From an uncultured bacterium (GTDB lineage Bacteria; Cyanobacteriota; Vampirovibrionia; Gastranaerophilales; Gastranaerophilaceae), in contig CADBUY010000007.1 in assembly GCA_902797965.1 (NCBI GenBank), forward strand, positions 1 through 64,000: a stretch of 64,000 nt of DNA. The letters are read 5' to 3'. The notes under the pieces are model-generated. The model saw nothing but the letters and a program-made list of their open reading frames with translations. It ran no database searches and was not told where the DNA came from. Made by a program: the position numbers and the translations under genes. Positions 35,437 through 43,712 of the stretch are shown here, one piece after another (position 1 is the stretch's first letter; each line of letters starts with the position of its first letter).

Positions 35437-35490
35437 ATAATGGGGGTAAATAATAGGGGTAAATACCAAGGGTAAATCGCAGAGGTAAAT
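35430..35490. repeat. GGGGTAAAT tandem array, 13-bp period
   Basis: Five units begin at 35430, 35443, 35456, 35469 and 35482, exactly 13 bp apart. The first three have GGGGTAAAT, the last two AGGGTAAAT and AGAGGTAAAT-type variants. The first unit contains the ileS stop codon. Confidence 0.85.
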
Positions 35491-35536
35491 GGAAAAACAT
35501 TAAATAAACATATTGGATATAAAGAGAGCTTTAAAT

Positions 35537-35592
35537 GGCGGCGGTAAATAAAATGATAAATGATCATTTAAACAAAATCGCCGCCTTTTTTT
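35537..35592 (+). terminator. ileS terminator
   Basis: GGCGGCG pairs with CGCCGCC across an inner AAATGATCATTT-type hairpin; T7 follows. Confidence 0.75.
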
Positions 35593-35692
35593 AGATTAAA
35601 TATTAATATTTGTAACAAATTAAATACCTCCTGAAATTATAAAAATTTCTAAAACTTTATATATATGCAAACATAAGAGAGAGGTATAAAAT

Positions 35693-35872
35693 ATGAGTAT
35701 TTCATCAGGTAACATTGATTTTAGTAAATTATTTCAAACACAATCAACAGGAAATAATGGTGCGGCAGCAGCCAACAATGTTCCGCAAGGTGGAGCTCAA
35801 AAGTCACAAGGCGCAGAAATGGATAAATTTATGAAAGACATGAATGGCTTTAAAAATTTCCATTTACAATAG
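35693..35872 (+). CDS. small hypothetical protein (59 aa)
   Basis: An ATG at 35693 follows AGAGAGG at 9 nt and opens 59 codons: it begins MSISSGNIDFSKLFQTQS, has an alanine/asparagine/glutamine-rich middle and ends with a helical tail MDKFMKDMNGFKNFHLQ. It is soluble and without signal peptide. I do not recognise it. It is flanked by terminators on both sides, which supports an independent small gene. The rest of 35491-35967 holds only the terminators and the recF promoter. Confidence 0.6.
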   Translation: MSISSGNIDFSKLFQTQSTGNNGAAAANNVPQGGAQKSQGAEMDKFMKDMNGFKNFHLQ

Positions 35873-35903
35873 AGAGAAAATTTAAAAAAGTTAAAATAAA
35901 GAG

Positions 35904-35934
35904 AAAAAGAGTGTATATTAAATACACTCTTTTT
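35904..35934. terminator. terminator of the 59-aa gene
   Basis: AAAAAGAGTGTAT pairs with ATACACTCTTTTT around ATTAA. Confidence 0.8.
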
Positions 35935-35952
35935 AAGTTATAAGCTGATTTA

Positions 35953-35961
35953 TGGTATAAT
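35953..35961 (+). promoter_or_regulatory. recF extended -10, leaderless arrangement
   Basis: TGGTATAAT ends 6 nt before the ATG at 35968. No Shine-Dalgarno sequence exists between. The expected first transcribed base is the A of the ATG. Confidence 0.6.
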
Positions 35962-35967
35962 TAAGCT

Positions 35968-37056
35968 ATGAAAATAAAGAGATTGGGGCTAAAGAATTAT
36001 AGGAATTGTGTGGACGTAGAGATTAATTTCCCTACAAGAAAGACTCTTATAATAGGGAAAAATGCACAGGGAAAAACAAATATTTTAGAAAGTATTTATT
36101 TCTTGTCTGATTTAAAAAGTCCAAGAACATCAACTTTATCAGATTTAATAAGATTTAATCAACCTCAATTGGAGATTAATGCTGAGATATCGAAGAATGA
36201 TACGGATATTGAGCTGGATTATATTTATACTGCTGATAAAAAGAGAGAACAGAGGATTAATAAAGTAAAAACTACGCCAAAGAATTTTAAACTTGTTGTT
36301 TCAACCGTTTTATTTTCAACAAAAGATATGCTTCTGCTCAGAGGTTCTCCTGAGGATAGACGAACTTGGCTTGATAGAGCTATTTCTCAAATTTATCCTG
36401 CTTATGATGAAAGGCTTTCAAAATATGATAAAATCAGGGTACAGAAAAATAATCTTCTCAAAAATGAAATATTAGATGAAGCTCTGCTTGATATTTATAA
36501 TGAACAACTTGCAATAACAGGCGCAAATATTATTTATTTAAGAAAGAAATTTTTAAAAGAGATAGAAAAAATTGCAGCCGAAAAACACAGAGTAATAAGT
36601 GAGTCAGAAGTTTTTGAAGCAAATTATTCTTGTCCAAAAAATGAGGTTGAAGACATAATGGAATATTTGAAGCATGAGCTTGCCGAACGCAGATTGGAAG
36701 AAATTGCGCGCAGACAGTCGTGTGTTGGTCCTCACAGAGATGATATTGAATTTAAGATTAATGGTGTCGATGCAACAAAATTTGCTTCGCAGGGACAGCA
36801 GAGGACTTTGGTATTATCTCTAAAGCTGTCGGAACTTGAGATTATAAAAGATAAAACAGGATATTATCCTATTCTGCTTTTAGATGATGTTTTGGCTGAA
36901 CTTGATGATAAAAGGCAGAATTATCTCTTAAAATCAATTGATGAGAATACTCAAACAATAATTACATCCGTTGATACATTATTATTTGAACAAGAATTTT
37001 TAAAAGATGTTACAATATATAATATAATTGACGGGAATATTAAAAATAAGGAGTGA
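35968..37056 (+). CDS. recF: recombination protein RecF
   Basis: RecF helps load RecA at gaps through RecOR. The 362-residue SMC-like ATPase has Walker A GKNAQGKTNILE (31-42), the signature FASQGQQRTLVLSLKLSE (near 275) and Walker B PILLLDDVLAELD (near 302). Its usual dnaA-dnaN-gyrB neighbours are not here. It has no ribosome site and an extended -10 immediately upstream, indicating a leaderless message. galE follows after 4 nt with its own AAGGAG. Confidence 0.95.
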   Translation: MKIKRLGLKNYRNCVDVEINFPTRKTLIIGKNAQGKTNILESIYFLSDLKSPRTSTLSDLIRFNQPQLEINAEISKNDTDIELDYIYTADKKREQRINKVKTTPKNFKLVVSTVLFSTKDMLLLRGSPEDRRTWLDRAISQIYPAYDERLSKYDKIRVQKNNLLKNEILDEALLDIYNEQLAITGANIIYLRKKFLKEIEKIAAEKHRVISESEVFEANYSCPKNEVEDIMEYLKHELAERRLEEIARRQSCVGPHRDDIEFKINGVDATKFASQGQQRTLVLSLKLSELEIIKDKTGYYPILLLDDVLAELDDKRQNYLLKSIDENTQTIITSVDTLLFEQEFLKDVTIYNIIDGNIKNKE

Positions 37057-37060
37057 AAAT

Positions 37061-38062
37061 ATGATATTAGTTACTGGCGGTGCCGGATATATAGGGAGTC
37101 ATCTTGTTATGGCATTACTTGAAAAAGGAGAAGATGTCATTGTTTTTGACAGCCTTGAACTTGGGCATATTGAAACAGTAGAAACCCTTAAAAAATATGG
37201 TAATTTAAAATTTATAAAAGGCAATCTAAAGAATCTTGATGATATCCGAGGTGTCTTTATGTCGAATAAAGGAATAGAAGCCGTTGTTCATTTTGCAGCA
37301 TATTCTCAGGTTGCGGAAAGTGTAAAAAATCCTCAAAAATATTATTATAATAATGTTTATGGAACGCTTAATTTATTAAATGCAATGATGGAATTTGGAG
37401 TAAAGAAAATCGTATTTTCTTCAACAGCTGCAACTTATGGCGAACCTGTTTATACCCCGATTGATGAAAAACATCCTCAACAGCCTATTAATCCTTATGG
37501 GATGTCAAAACTAATGGTTGAAAAGATTATGGACGATTATGACAGAGCTTATGGCTTGAAATCAGTAAGACTCCGATACTTTAATGTTGCAGGAGCGGAT
37601 TCGCAAGCAAGAATTGGCGAATGGCATGAGCCTGAAACACATTTGATTCCAAATGTCTTAAAAGCTACTGTTGATAAAACTTTCAAGATGTTTGGAACGG
37701 ATTATGATACGATTGACGGAACTTGTGTAAGAGATTACATAAATGTTGAAGATTTAGCTCAGGCGCATATATTGGCTCTTGATTATCTTAATAACGGTGG
37801 TGAAACAAATTTCTTTAACTTGGGAACAAAAGACGGGAATAGCGTAAAAGAAGTTTTTGCCGTTTGTGAAAAAGTTAAAGGGACATCAATTCCGTTAGAA
37901 GTTTGTCCAAGAAGAGAAGGTGATCCAGCGGCACTTGTTGCGGATAACTCTAAAGCTAAAGGAGCTTTAAACTGGCATCCTCAACATGATTTGGAATATA
38001 GTATAACTACAGCAAATGAATGGGAAAAAGTTTTGGCGGACAGACTTATTGCTAAAGTTTAA
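37061..38062 (+). CDS. galE: UDP-glucose 4-epimerase
   Basis: GalE interconverts UDP-glucose and UDP-galactose (or the N-acetyl forms) using bound NAD. The 333-residue short-chain dehydrogenase has TGGAGYIGSH (5-14), the catalytic serine in FSSTAATYGEP and the YxxxK pair in NPYGMSKLMVEK. Typical GalE ends such as ADNSKAKGALNWHPQ are present. The ATG at 37061 is chosen for its AAGGAG. It shares a transcript with recF and ends at a strong bidirectional terminator. Confidence 0.95.
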   Translation: MILVTGGAGYIGSHLVMALLEKGEDVIVFDSLELGHIETVETLKKYGNLKFIKGNLKNLDDIRGVFMSNKGIEAVVHFAAYSQVAESVKNPQKYYYNNVYGTLNLLNAMMEFGVKKIVFSSTAATYGEPVYTPIDEKHPQQPINPYGMSKLMVEKIMDDYDRAYGLKSVRLRYFNVAGADSQARIGEWHEPETHLIPNVLKATVDKTFKMFGTDYDTIDGTCVRDYINVEDLAQAHILALDYLNNGGETNFFNLGTKDGNSVKEVFAVCEKVKGTSIPLEVCPRREGDPAALVADNSKAKGALNWHPQHDLEYSITTANEWEKVLADRLIAKV

Positions 38063-38082
38063 GATATTATTGTATAAATAAT

Positions 38083-38115
38083 GCCGAGTTTTTGGATTTT
38101 ATCCAAAAACTCGGC
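38083..38115. terminator. bidirectional terminator galE/lysS
   Basis: A perfect 15-bp stem (38083-38097 with 38101-38115) with TTT loop sits between convergent genes. Confidence 0.85.
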
Positions 38116-38137
38116 TCTTTTGTTTCTCAATTACTAA

Positions 38138-39679
38138 TTATTGTTCCAATTTTTTTAATGTTGGAAATGCAATTACGTCACGTATTGTAGGAGAATTAGT
38201 TAACAACATAACCAATCGGTCTATTCCCATGCCCATTCCGCCTGTAGGAGCTAAGCCGTATTCAAGAGCATTGATGTAATCTTCATCAATAGACATAGCT
38301 TCTTCATCACCATTAGCTTTTGCAAGAGCTTGTGCTTCAAAACGGTGTCTTTGGTCTATTGGGTCTGTTAATTCAGAAAAAGCGTTAGCAATTTCCCAGC
38401 CGTTAACACGAGTTTCAAATCTTTCTGTTAATCTGTCGTTATCTCTGTGAACTTTTGCAAGCGGTGAAATTTCTCTAGGATAGTCAATAATATGAACCGG
38501 TTGTATTAAACTTGGTTCAACCTTTTCTTCAAATACAGCTTCAACAATTTGTCCCCAGTTCATTTGTTCATCAACTTCAACATGAAGTTCTTTGGCTTTA
38601 TCGTAAGCTTCTTTAGCAGTAAAGAACTCACCAAAGTCTACACCTGTTTTTTCTTTAATTCCGCCAAGCATAGTTTTTCTGTCCCAAGGCGGAGTTAAGT
38701 CGATTAAATTATCACCATATTGAACTTTCATTGTTCCAAGAACTTCCTGTGCAACGTAGGCTACAAGATTTTCCGTAAGAGCCATCATTTCGTTATAATC
38801 TACGAATGATTGATAAAGTTCTATCATCGTAAATTCAGGGTTATGACGAGTATCTATACCTTCATTTCTAAAGCATCTTGAAAGTTCAAAGATTTTGTCA
38901 TTAAGACCGCCGACCATAAGTCTTTTTAAATGTAATTCCGGTGCAATTCTCAATGTTAAATCCATATCAAGAGCATTGTGATGAGTTATGAACGGTCTTG
39001 CGTTTGCCCCCGATGCCTGCGTATGAAGCATAGGTGTTTCAACTTCTATAAATCCTTGTTTAAATAAATATTCACGAACTTTTTGTATAATTAAACTTCT
39101 TTTTCTTAATGTGTCACGAGTAGATTCGTTAACAATTAAGTCTAAGTATCTTTGGCGATATTTAGTCTCTGTATCAGACATGTTGTGATACGATTTCAAT
39201 TGCTCTAATTTTTCTTCACTAATTTGTTTGTTAGGAAGTGGAAGAAGTGATTTTGAAAGCATTTTAAAGTTTGTAGCTTTAATAGATAGTTCTCCTCGAG
39301 GAGTTCTTCTGATTGTACCTGTAAAACCTAAAATATCACCGATATCAACAAGCTTTAAAGTTTTAACCATATCGGGATCCATATTTTCTTTGTGAGAGAA
39401 AATTTGAATTTTTCCTGTCGTATCCATTAGGTCAATAAACATGCCAGAGTTTCTTATTGCCATAACACGACCGGCTACCGAATATTTATCATCAGTTTCT
39501 TCTCCGGATGGTAAATCCTTATATTTAGCCTGAAGGTCTGCAGCGTTTGCATCTTTTTCAAATACATAAGGATATGGATTAATTCCTTTGTCTGCAAGTT
39601 CTGCAAGTTTTTGTATCCTTGTTTGTCTTATTTGTTCTTTTGCCGAATTAATCGGTTTTGCTTGTTCAGTTGTTGTCAT
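38138..39679 (-). CDS. lysS: lysyl-tRNA synthetase, class II
   Basis: The 513-residue enzyme has an N-terminal OB anticodon domain (about 60-165; YSVAGRVMAIRNSGMFIDLMD) and a class II core with motif 2 CFRNEGIDTRHNPEFTMIE and motif 3 GMGMGIDRLVMLLT at the C-terminus. Length is normal. AGAGGAT precedes the ATG. It is monocistronic and divergent from the small gene at 39758. Confidence 0.97.
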   Translation of the reverse strand: MTTTEQAKPINSAKEQIRQTRIQKLAELADKGINPYPYVFEKDANAADLQAKYKDLPSGEETDDKYSVAGRVMAIRNSGMFIDLMDTTGKIQIFSHKENMDPDMVKTLKLVDIGDILGFTGTIRRTPRGELSIKATNFKMLSKSLLPLPNKQISEEKLEQLKSYHNMSDTETKYRQRYLDLIVNESTRDTLRKRSLIIQKVREYLFKQGFIEVETPMLHTQASGANARPFITHHNALDMDLTLRIAPELHLKRLMVGGLNDKIFELSRCFRNEGIDTRHNPEFTMIELYQSFVDYNEMMALTENLVAYVAQEVLGTMKVQYGDNLIDLTPPWDRKTMLGGIKEKTGVDFGEFFTAKEAYDKAKELHVEVDEQMNWGQIVEAVFEEKVEPSLIQPVHIIDYPREISPLAKVHRDNDRLTERFETRVNGWEIANAFSELTDPIDQRHRFEAQALAKANGDEEAMSIDEDYINALEYGLAPTGGMGMGIDRLVMLLTNSPTIRDVIAFPTLKKLEQ

Positions 39680-39757
39680 TATTAAATCCTCTTTTTTAGA
39701 CTATATCTTAATAACGACATTTTACCATAAAAATGTTTGTGTTAGTATATAAATGTT

Positions 39758-40111
39758 ATGAAGATTTTACCGTTGGTTAAAGGGATACAAAATGACATTA
39801 CCTCATCTGGTGTTAAATTAAAAAGAGCTACCAAGGATGGTTATAATATTGCAAATAGAACTGCAAAGGTTTATAATCAAGGTGCTATCCGAAAATACTT
39901 AAATATAACAAGAAGTGTTACAAGCAAGGTAGCCTCAAAAACAACATCTAAAGAACTTCCATATATTGCCGGCGCAATCGGTGTGATGGCTCCAATTCCG
40001 TTTATGGGTACAATTATGTTTGGTATAGGACTTTTAGCAAGATTTTCTGCTCCAGGAGCTCGTATAATATATGATAAAATAAGTAAATCGCACATTAATT
40101 TAAATATTTAA
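39758..40111 (+). CDS. hypothetical protein with C-terminal membrane segment
   Basis: I do not recognise this 117-residue protein. The first 70 residues are basic and helical; a hydrophobic, glycine-rich stretch (IAGAIGVMAPIPFMGTIMFGIGLLA, about 72-96) could cross the membrane. No Shine-Dalgarno site is present; TATATA ends 6 nt before the ATG, so the message may be leaderless. Its last four bases overlap the end of the convergent receiver gene. Confidence 0.55.
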   Translation: MKILPLVKGIQNDITSSGVKLKRATKDGYNIANRTAKVYNQGAIRKYLNITRSVTSKVASKTTSKELPYIAGAIGVMAPIPFMGTIMFGIGLLARFSAPGARIIYDKISKSHINLNI

Positions 40112-40494
40112 AGTGTAATTAATGCTTTGAAGGGTTCTATTGATGCAGCAGCTACTGATTTAGGAATACAGTCGACGTTGTAACGTTCTGCAATATACCT
40201 TATGTTGGCTGTAGCAGATATTATTATGATTTTTGTTTTGTAGCAAAAAGAAAGGTTTTTGGCTTGTTCAATAAGCCACTCTCCAGCCATAAGCGGTGCA
40301 AAGTCCGGTTCCATCTGCATGTCTGTTAACAAATAATCATAAGGATGTTCTTTGCTTTCAAGTAGTTTAGAATAGCCGTCTTTTGCGCAAGTTGCAGTGT
40401 CTAAAATTATATCATTACCCAATATCTCGTATGCGGTTTTAGAATTAAAACTTCTCCATCCGCCTTGGTCATCAACAACTAATATTTTTTTCAT
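40108..40494 (-). CDS. stand-alone receiver domain (CheY-like)
   Basis: The 128-residue protein is a response-regulator receiver without output domain. D8/D9 of VVDD, the phospho-acceptor D58 in LLTDMQM, S93/T95 in IISATAN and K112 in IPKSV are all in place. Its start overlaps the aroH stop (ATGA), and it closes an operon begun by a histidine kinase, which is the likely phosphodonor (inference). An insert after D58 (EPDFAPLMAGEWL) is longer than in CheY. Output could be by protein contact. Confidence 0.85.
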   Translation of the reverse strand: MKKILVVDDQGGWRSFNSKTAYEILGNDIILDTATCAKDGYSKLLESKEHPYDYLLTDMQMEPDFAPLMAGEWLIEQAKNLSFCYKTKIIIISATANIRYIAERYNVDCIPKSVAAASIEPFKALITL

Positions 40495-40841
40495 TTCCTA
40501 AGACCTGCTGCGCCATCTAAATAAACAAATGATGGTTCAAAATATTCACTACAATTAACTATAATCATTATACGCAAACATTTTGGCAGACTGCCGGGAA
40601 CATCCAGTTCGTGGAAACACATCATTGGAACATCTTTCCATTTGAGATTAATTCTTGCATATTTTGCAGGAAAATCCGCATTCAAATCATTTGTTAAAGT
40701 AAAAATAGCATGTGATATTGAATCTACTTCAATGTTATTTTTTTCAACCATAGCCTTTAATAATTTTATAGTTGCAGCACCGATTGACTCAGGTGTGTTA
40801 TCGTCTACCGTAATTGCTCCTCTTATTCCTTTTGTGATCAT
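40491..40841 (-). CDS. aroH: chorismate mutase, AroH class
   Basis: AroH converts chorismate to prephenate on the way to phenylalanine and tyrosine. The 116-residue protein matches the trimeric Bacillus-type enzyme, with catalytic residues at the same numbers: R7 (GIRGAI), C75 and E78 (MMCFHELD), R90 (KCLR). It lies between Nudix and receiver genes, overlapping both by 4 nt (ATGA). The other aro genes are 10 kb away in their own operon, so its placement with a two-component system is unusual. Confidence 0.95.
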   Translation of the reverse strand: MITKGIRGAITVDDNTPESIGAATIKLLKAMVEKNNIEVDSISHAIFTLTNDLNADFPAKYARINLKWKDVPMMCFHELDVPGSLPKCLRIMIIVNCSEYFEPSFVYLDGAAGLRK

Positions 40842-41389
40842 ATAACCTCCTTTAAATAAAATAATCCTGCTAATGTTTGCGCTGCAAGTGCGTACCCTTT
40901 TTCTTCCTGTTCTTTTAACCAGTGGTATATATCATTAATATCTACCAAAACTCTGTCAATAATTACTCCACCATCACTAATCGGTTTGGAAATGATTTTG
41001 TATTCATTAATGTAAGCAATCGCAATTGTAACCGTTTCAGAAACACACCCCGGTGAACTTGCAGCTCTGCGAGTTTTTATTTCAATTTTGTCAGCAATAA
41101 GCCCTGCTTCTTCAAGCAGCTCTGCTCTAATTGCATCTTCAATACTTTCCCCTTGTCTTTCGTCACCAACTAAACCTGCCGGAACTGCTATTGAACGATT
41201 TGCAATACCTTCTGCGACAAGAGGAGGTCGTTCTTCAATGATGAATAGGACTTGCTTATTATTAATTACAGGCACTATAATTACAACATCTTTAGCATTT
41301 GGTCTGTGGGCGTAAACCCAATCACTTCCTGTCTTAGATTGAGTACTTTTTAATTGAAGATATTTTGTGTCATATAAAATGTCTGCCAT
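40838..41389 (-). CDS. Nudix hydrolase, ADP-ribose pyrophosphatase-like
   Basis: The 183-residue protein has the layout of NudF/ADPRase-like Nudix enzymes: SIAVPAGLVG before the Nudix box and the box itself at 75-97 (G75, E81, E90, E93, E94, G96). The usual arginine of REL is Ala here (AELLEEAGL), although the metal-binding glutamates remain. Substrate is probably ADP-ribose or another ADP-sugar. It starts 16 nt after the kinase gene and overlaps aroH. Confidence 0.88.
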   Translation of the reverse strand: MADILYDTKYLQLKSTQSKTGSDWVYAHRPNAKDVVIIVPVINNKQVLFIIEERPPLVAEGIANRSIAVPAGLVGDERQGESIEDAIRAELLEEAGLIADKIEIKTRRAASSPGCVSETVTIAIAYINEYKIISKPISDGGVIIDRVLVDINDIYHWLKEQEEKGYALAAQTLAGLFYLKEVI

Positions 41390-41405
41390 ATTTTATGCGC
41401 CCCTC

Positions 41406-42752
41406 TTATTCTCCGTAATATAGGCTTTCGTTAGCACTGGCAGGGATTTTAACACAAAATTCTGTATATTCACCTTCTACGCTTTCAACAGTAAGATCGC
41501 CACCATGTGCTTTTGCTATTTGGAAAGATAAATATAATCCAAGCCCTGTACCAATCTTTCTAAACTTTTTAGCAGCAGAATAATATTTGTTAAAAATTTT
41601 GTTTATGTCTGCTTGCGATATGCCTTTGCCGTAATCCTTAACTTTTATAATTATGTATTTTGGTATCTCACCGATTGTTATTTCGATAGGTGAATTAGGT
41701 TCACCGTATGATATTGCATTTTGAATTAAGTTTTTTATAACACGTCTTAACTGAATTTTATCAGCAAGAACTCTAATATCTCTCGGAAGATTAAAAATAA
41801 GACTGTTTTTTGATTTATTGGCAATCGGTGTCATATCAACTATAATCTCATCAATGAAACTTTTAAGCATAATATTTTCACGATATAGACGGATAGACTG
41901 ACTTCCGAATTTGTATGTTTCAAGAACAACCTGAACCAAATCAAGTAATTCTTTGTTAGAAGATTGCATGTTTTTAAGCGCAATCTCCTGTTTTTCAGAA
42001 ACTTTACCAAAACTTTCATTTAAGAAAAGTTCAAGCATATTTTTTTCTGCAACAATTGGAACCTTCAAGTCATGGGTCAATGTTGCTACAAAATCTTCTT
42101 TAAGCGTTTCAAGCTCTTTTTGATCGGTTACGTTTTTGATAATAATAACGTATCTTTTTTTCTTATCTTCAAGCTTAATTTCTTCAGAATTTGCAACAAA
42201 GTTTGATGATTTATCTTCAAGAATAACAACATCATTTTCTTTAAGATTATCAAATTTTTTGCCCTGAGGCAATTCAATGTAGTCGGTTAAAAATTGTCCC
42301 ATTAACTTATTGCCGTCAACATTAAACCATTGCGTTATTCTTGGAGTAGCTCGCAGAATTTTGTAATGTTCATCAATTATGACAAGTCCGTCAGATAGTG
42401 AATTAATAACAGCTTCAAGTAATTTATTTTGCTTGTGTAGTTCGTTTTGATATTCATTAACCATTTTTTCTCTGTCATAAAGAGTTTCAATCATTCGGTT
42501 AATACTTTCTGCCAACGGTTCTGAATTAGGAATTTCAGTTTTATTAATCTTTTTTGTTAAATCACCATATCTTACAGAGTTAATAGCTTTTGTAATGGTA
42601 CCCAGATAATCGTTAATCTTCATCCACTTTTTACTTGTAATTCTTGCAGAAACAAAAAGAGTAATCAGTACAACCAGTACAAAAATGTTCAGTGCATGAA
42701 TAATTAACGTTTCTCTTCCCCAAAGAGTTATAGTGGCAATTTGTGTTAACAT
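41406..42752 (-). CDS. sensor histidine kinase
   Basis: The 448-residue kinase has one clear membrane helix (about 17-36), a HAMP-like linker (about 37-95), a PAS domain (about 105-215; VINSLSDGLVIIDEHYKIL), a HisKA domain with the phosphorylated His in THDLKVPI (near 229) and an HATPase domain with N box NLIQNAISYGE, G1 VKDYGKGIS and G2 GTGLGLYLSF. There is almost no periplasmic part, so it probably senses a cytoplasmic or membrane signal through PAS. AAAGGA precedes the ATG. It leads the operon Nudix-aroH-receiver. Confidence 0.93.
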   Translation of the reverse strand: MLTQIATITLWGRETLIIHALNIFVLVVLITLFVSARITSKKWMKINDYLGTITKAINSVRYGDLTKKINKTEIPNSEPLAESINRMIETLYDREKMVNEYQNELHKQNKLLEAVINSLSDGLVIIDEHYKILRATPRITQWFNVDGNKLMGQFLTDYIELPQGKKFDNLKENDVVILEDKSSNFVANSEEIKLEDKKKRYVIIIKNVTDQKELETLKEDFVATLTHDLKVPIVAEKNMLELFLNESFGKVSEKQEIALKNMQSSNKELLDLVQVVLETYKFGSQSIRLYRENIMLKSFIDEIIVDMTPIANKSKNSLIFNLPRDIRVLADKIQLRRVIKNLIQNAISYGEPNSPIEITIGEIPKYIIIKVKDYGKGISQADINKIFNKYYSAAKKFRKIGTGLGLYLSFQIAKAHGGDLTVESVEGEYTEFCVKIPASANESLYYGE

Positions 42753-42845
42753 TAAAGTCCTTTCTTTTAGACGGAGTTATATAAATGTTTTATTGATAGT
42801 TTAATCTTATCCCTATTAAATCCTGTTTACCCTAAAAATATTTTA

Positions 42846-42861
42846 TGGTATAATTATACCA
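42846..42861 (+). promoter_or_regulatory. fliO promoter with palindromic -10
   Basis: TGGTATAAT is an extended -10, and it lies in the 14-bp palindrome GGTATAATTATACC (42848-42861), a possible operator. The ribosome site AGGGTAAG and ATG (42881) follow. Confidence 0.55.
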
Positions 42862-42880
42862 AAGAAATAGGGTAAGTTAA

Positions 42881-43672
42881 ATGAGAAAGATTTTAGGTTT
42901 TGTTTTGGGAGTATATGCTTGGATTGGAGTACTGTCAGTTCAGGCTTCAGAAAAGTTTGAAGTTCTTCCCGATTTACCGGAACCACTAGCAGCTGCGCAG
43001 GCTTCATCAGTTTCTACGGTTGATAACACTTTAGTTACTTCTCAATCCATCGGAGTGGAGCCAAACTTTTTTTCAGTTATATTTTCTCTTGTGTTTGTTG
43101 TTATTCTAATTTATGCAACAGGAATTTTGTATACAAAACTTAATAAAGTAGGATTAAAAACTCTCAAAAAACAAATGGGAGATGGTGATTCGTCAAAAGT
43201 ATCAGTTGTTTCTACAACTCCATTGGGTAGCAATAAAACATTACATGTTGTAGAACTAGATGGAAAAAGGATGCTTATAGGAGCTTCAGCTAACGGTATT
43301 CATTTAATAAAAGATTTGGGAACGTATCCTCCAACAGAATTTGAGGAAACAGAGTTCTCAAAAATTGAGATTCCAAATATCAGAATTCCAAAAATTGAAA
43401 TTCCAAAGATAGAATTTCCTAATATAGGTTTCACAAAAACATCTAAAAAAAATGAGCCAGAAGATGAACATCTTGGTTCAGAAAAAGAATCTGAAGGATT
43501 TGAGATATCAGATATTTATGAAGAAACACCTGATGGTATAATTGATAAATTATTTACTCAGGAAGAAACTAAAAAAGAGGAGTCGATATCAAAATCTGAA
43601 GAACCTGTAGAAGAAAAAAATACTCATATTATTGATCCTGATGAGTATGCTTTATACAAAAAATATTTATAA
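42881..43672 (+). CDS. fliO: FliO-like flagellar export protein
   Basis: FliO assists assembly of the FliP export gate of the flagellar secretion system. The 263-residue protein has a signal peptide (about 1-22), a membrane helix (about 64-86; FFSVIFSLVFVVILIYATGIL) and the cytoplasmic FliO domain (about 88-150; VSTTPLGSNKTLHVVELDGKRMLIGA). A striking proline pentad stretch follows (IEIPNIRIPKIEIPKIEF, about 168-190), then an acidic tail. No other flagellar gene is present; it leads an operon with neuB and a kdsC-like gene. Confidence 0.75.
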   Translation: MRKILGFVLGVYAWIGVLSVQASEKFEVLPDLPEPLAAAQASSVSTVDNTLVTSQSIGVEPNFFSVIFSLVFVVILIYATGILYTKLNKVGLKTLKKQMGDGDSSKVSVVSTTPLGSNKTLHVVELDGKRMLIGASANGIHLIKDLGTYPPTEFEETEFSKIEIPNIRIPKIEIPKIEFPNIGFTKTSKKNEPEDEHLGSEKESEGFEISDIYEETPDGIIDKLFTQEETKKEESISKSEEPVEEKNTHIIDPDEYALYKKYL

Positions 43673-43712
43673 GAAAAAATAATGATACCGTCTTTGTTAA
43701 GGAGCTTAGCGA

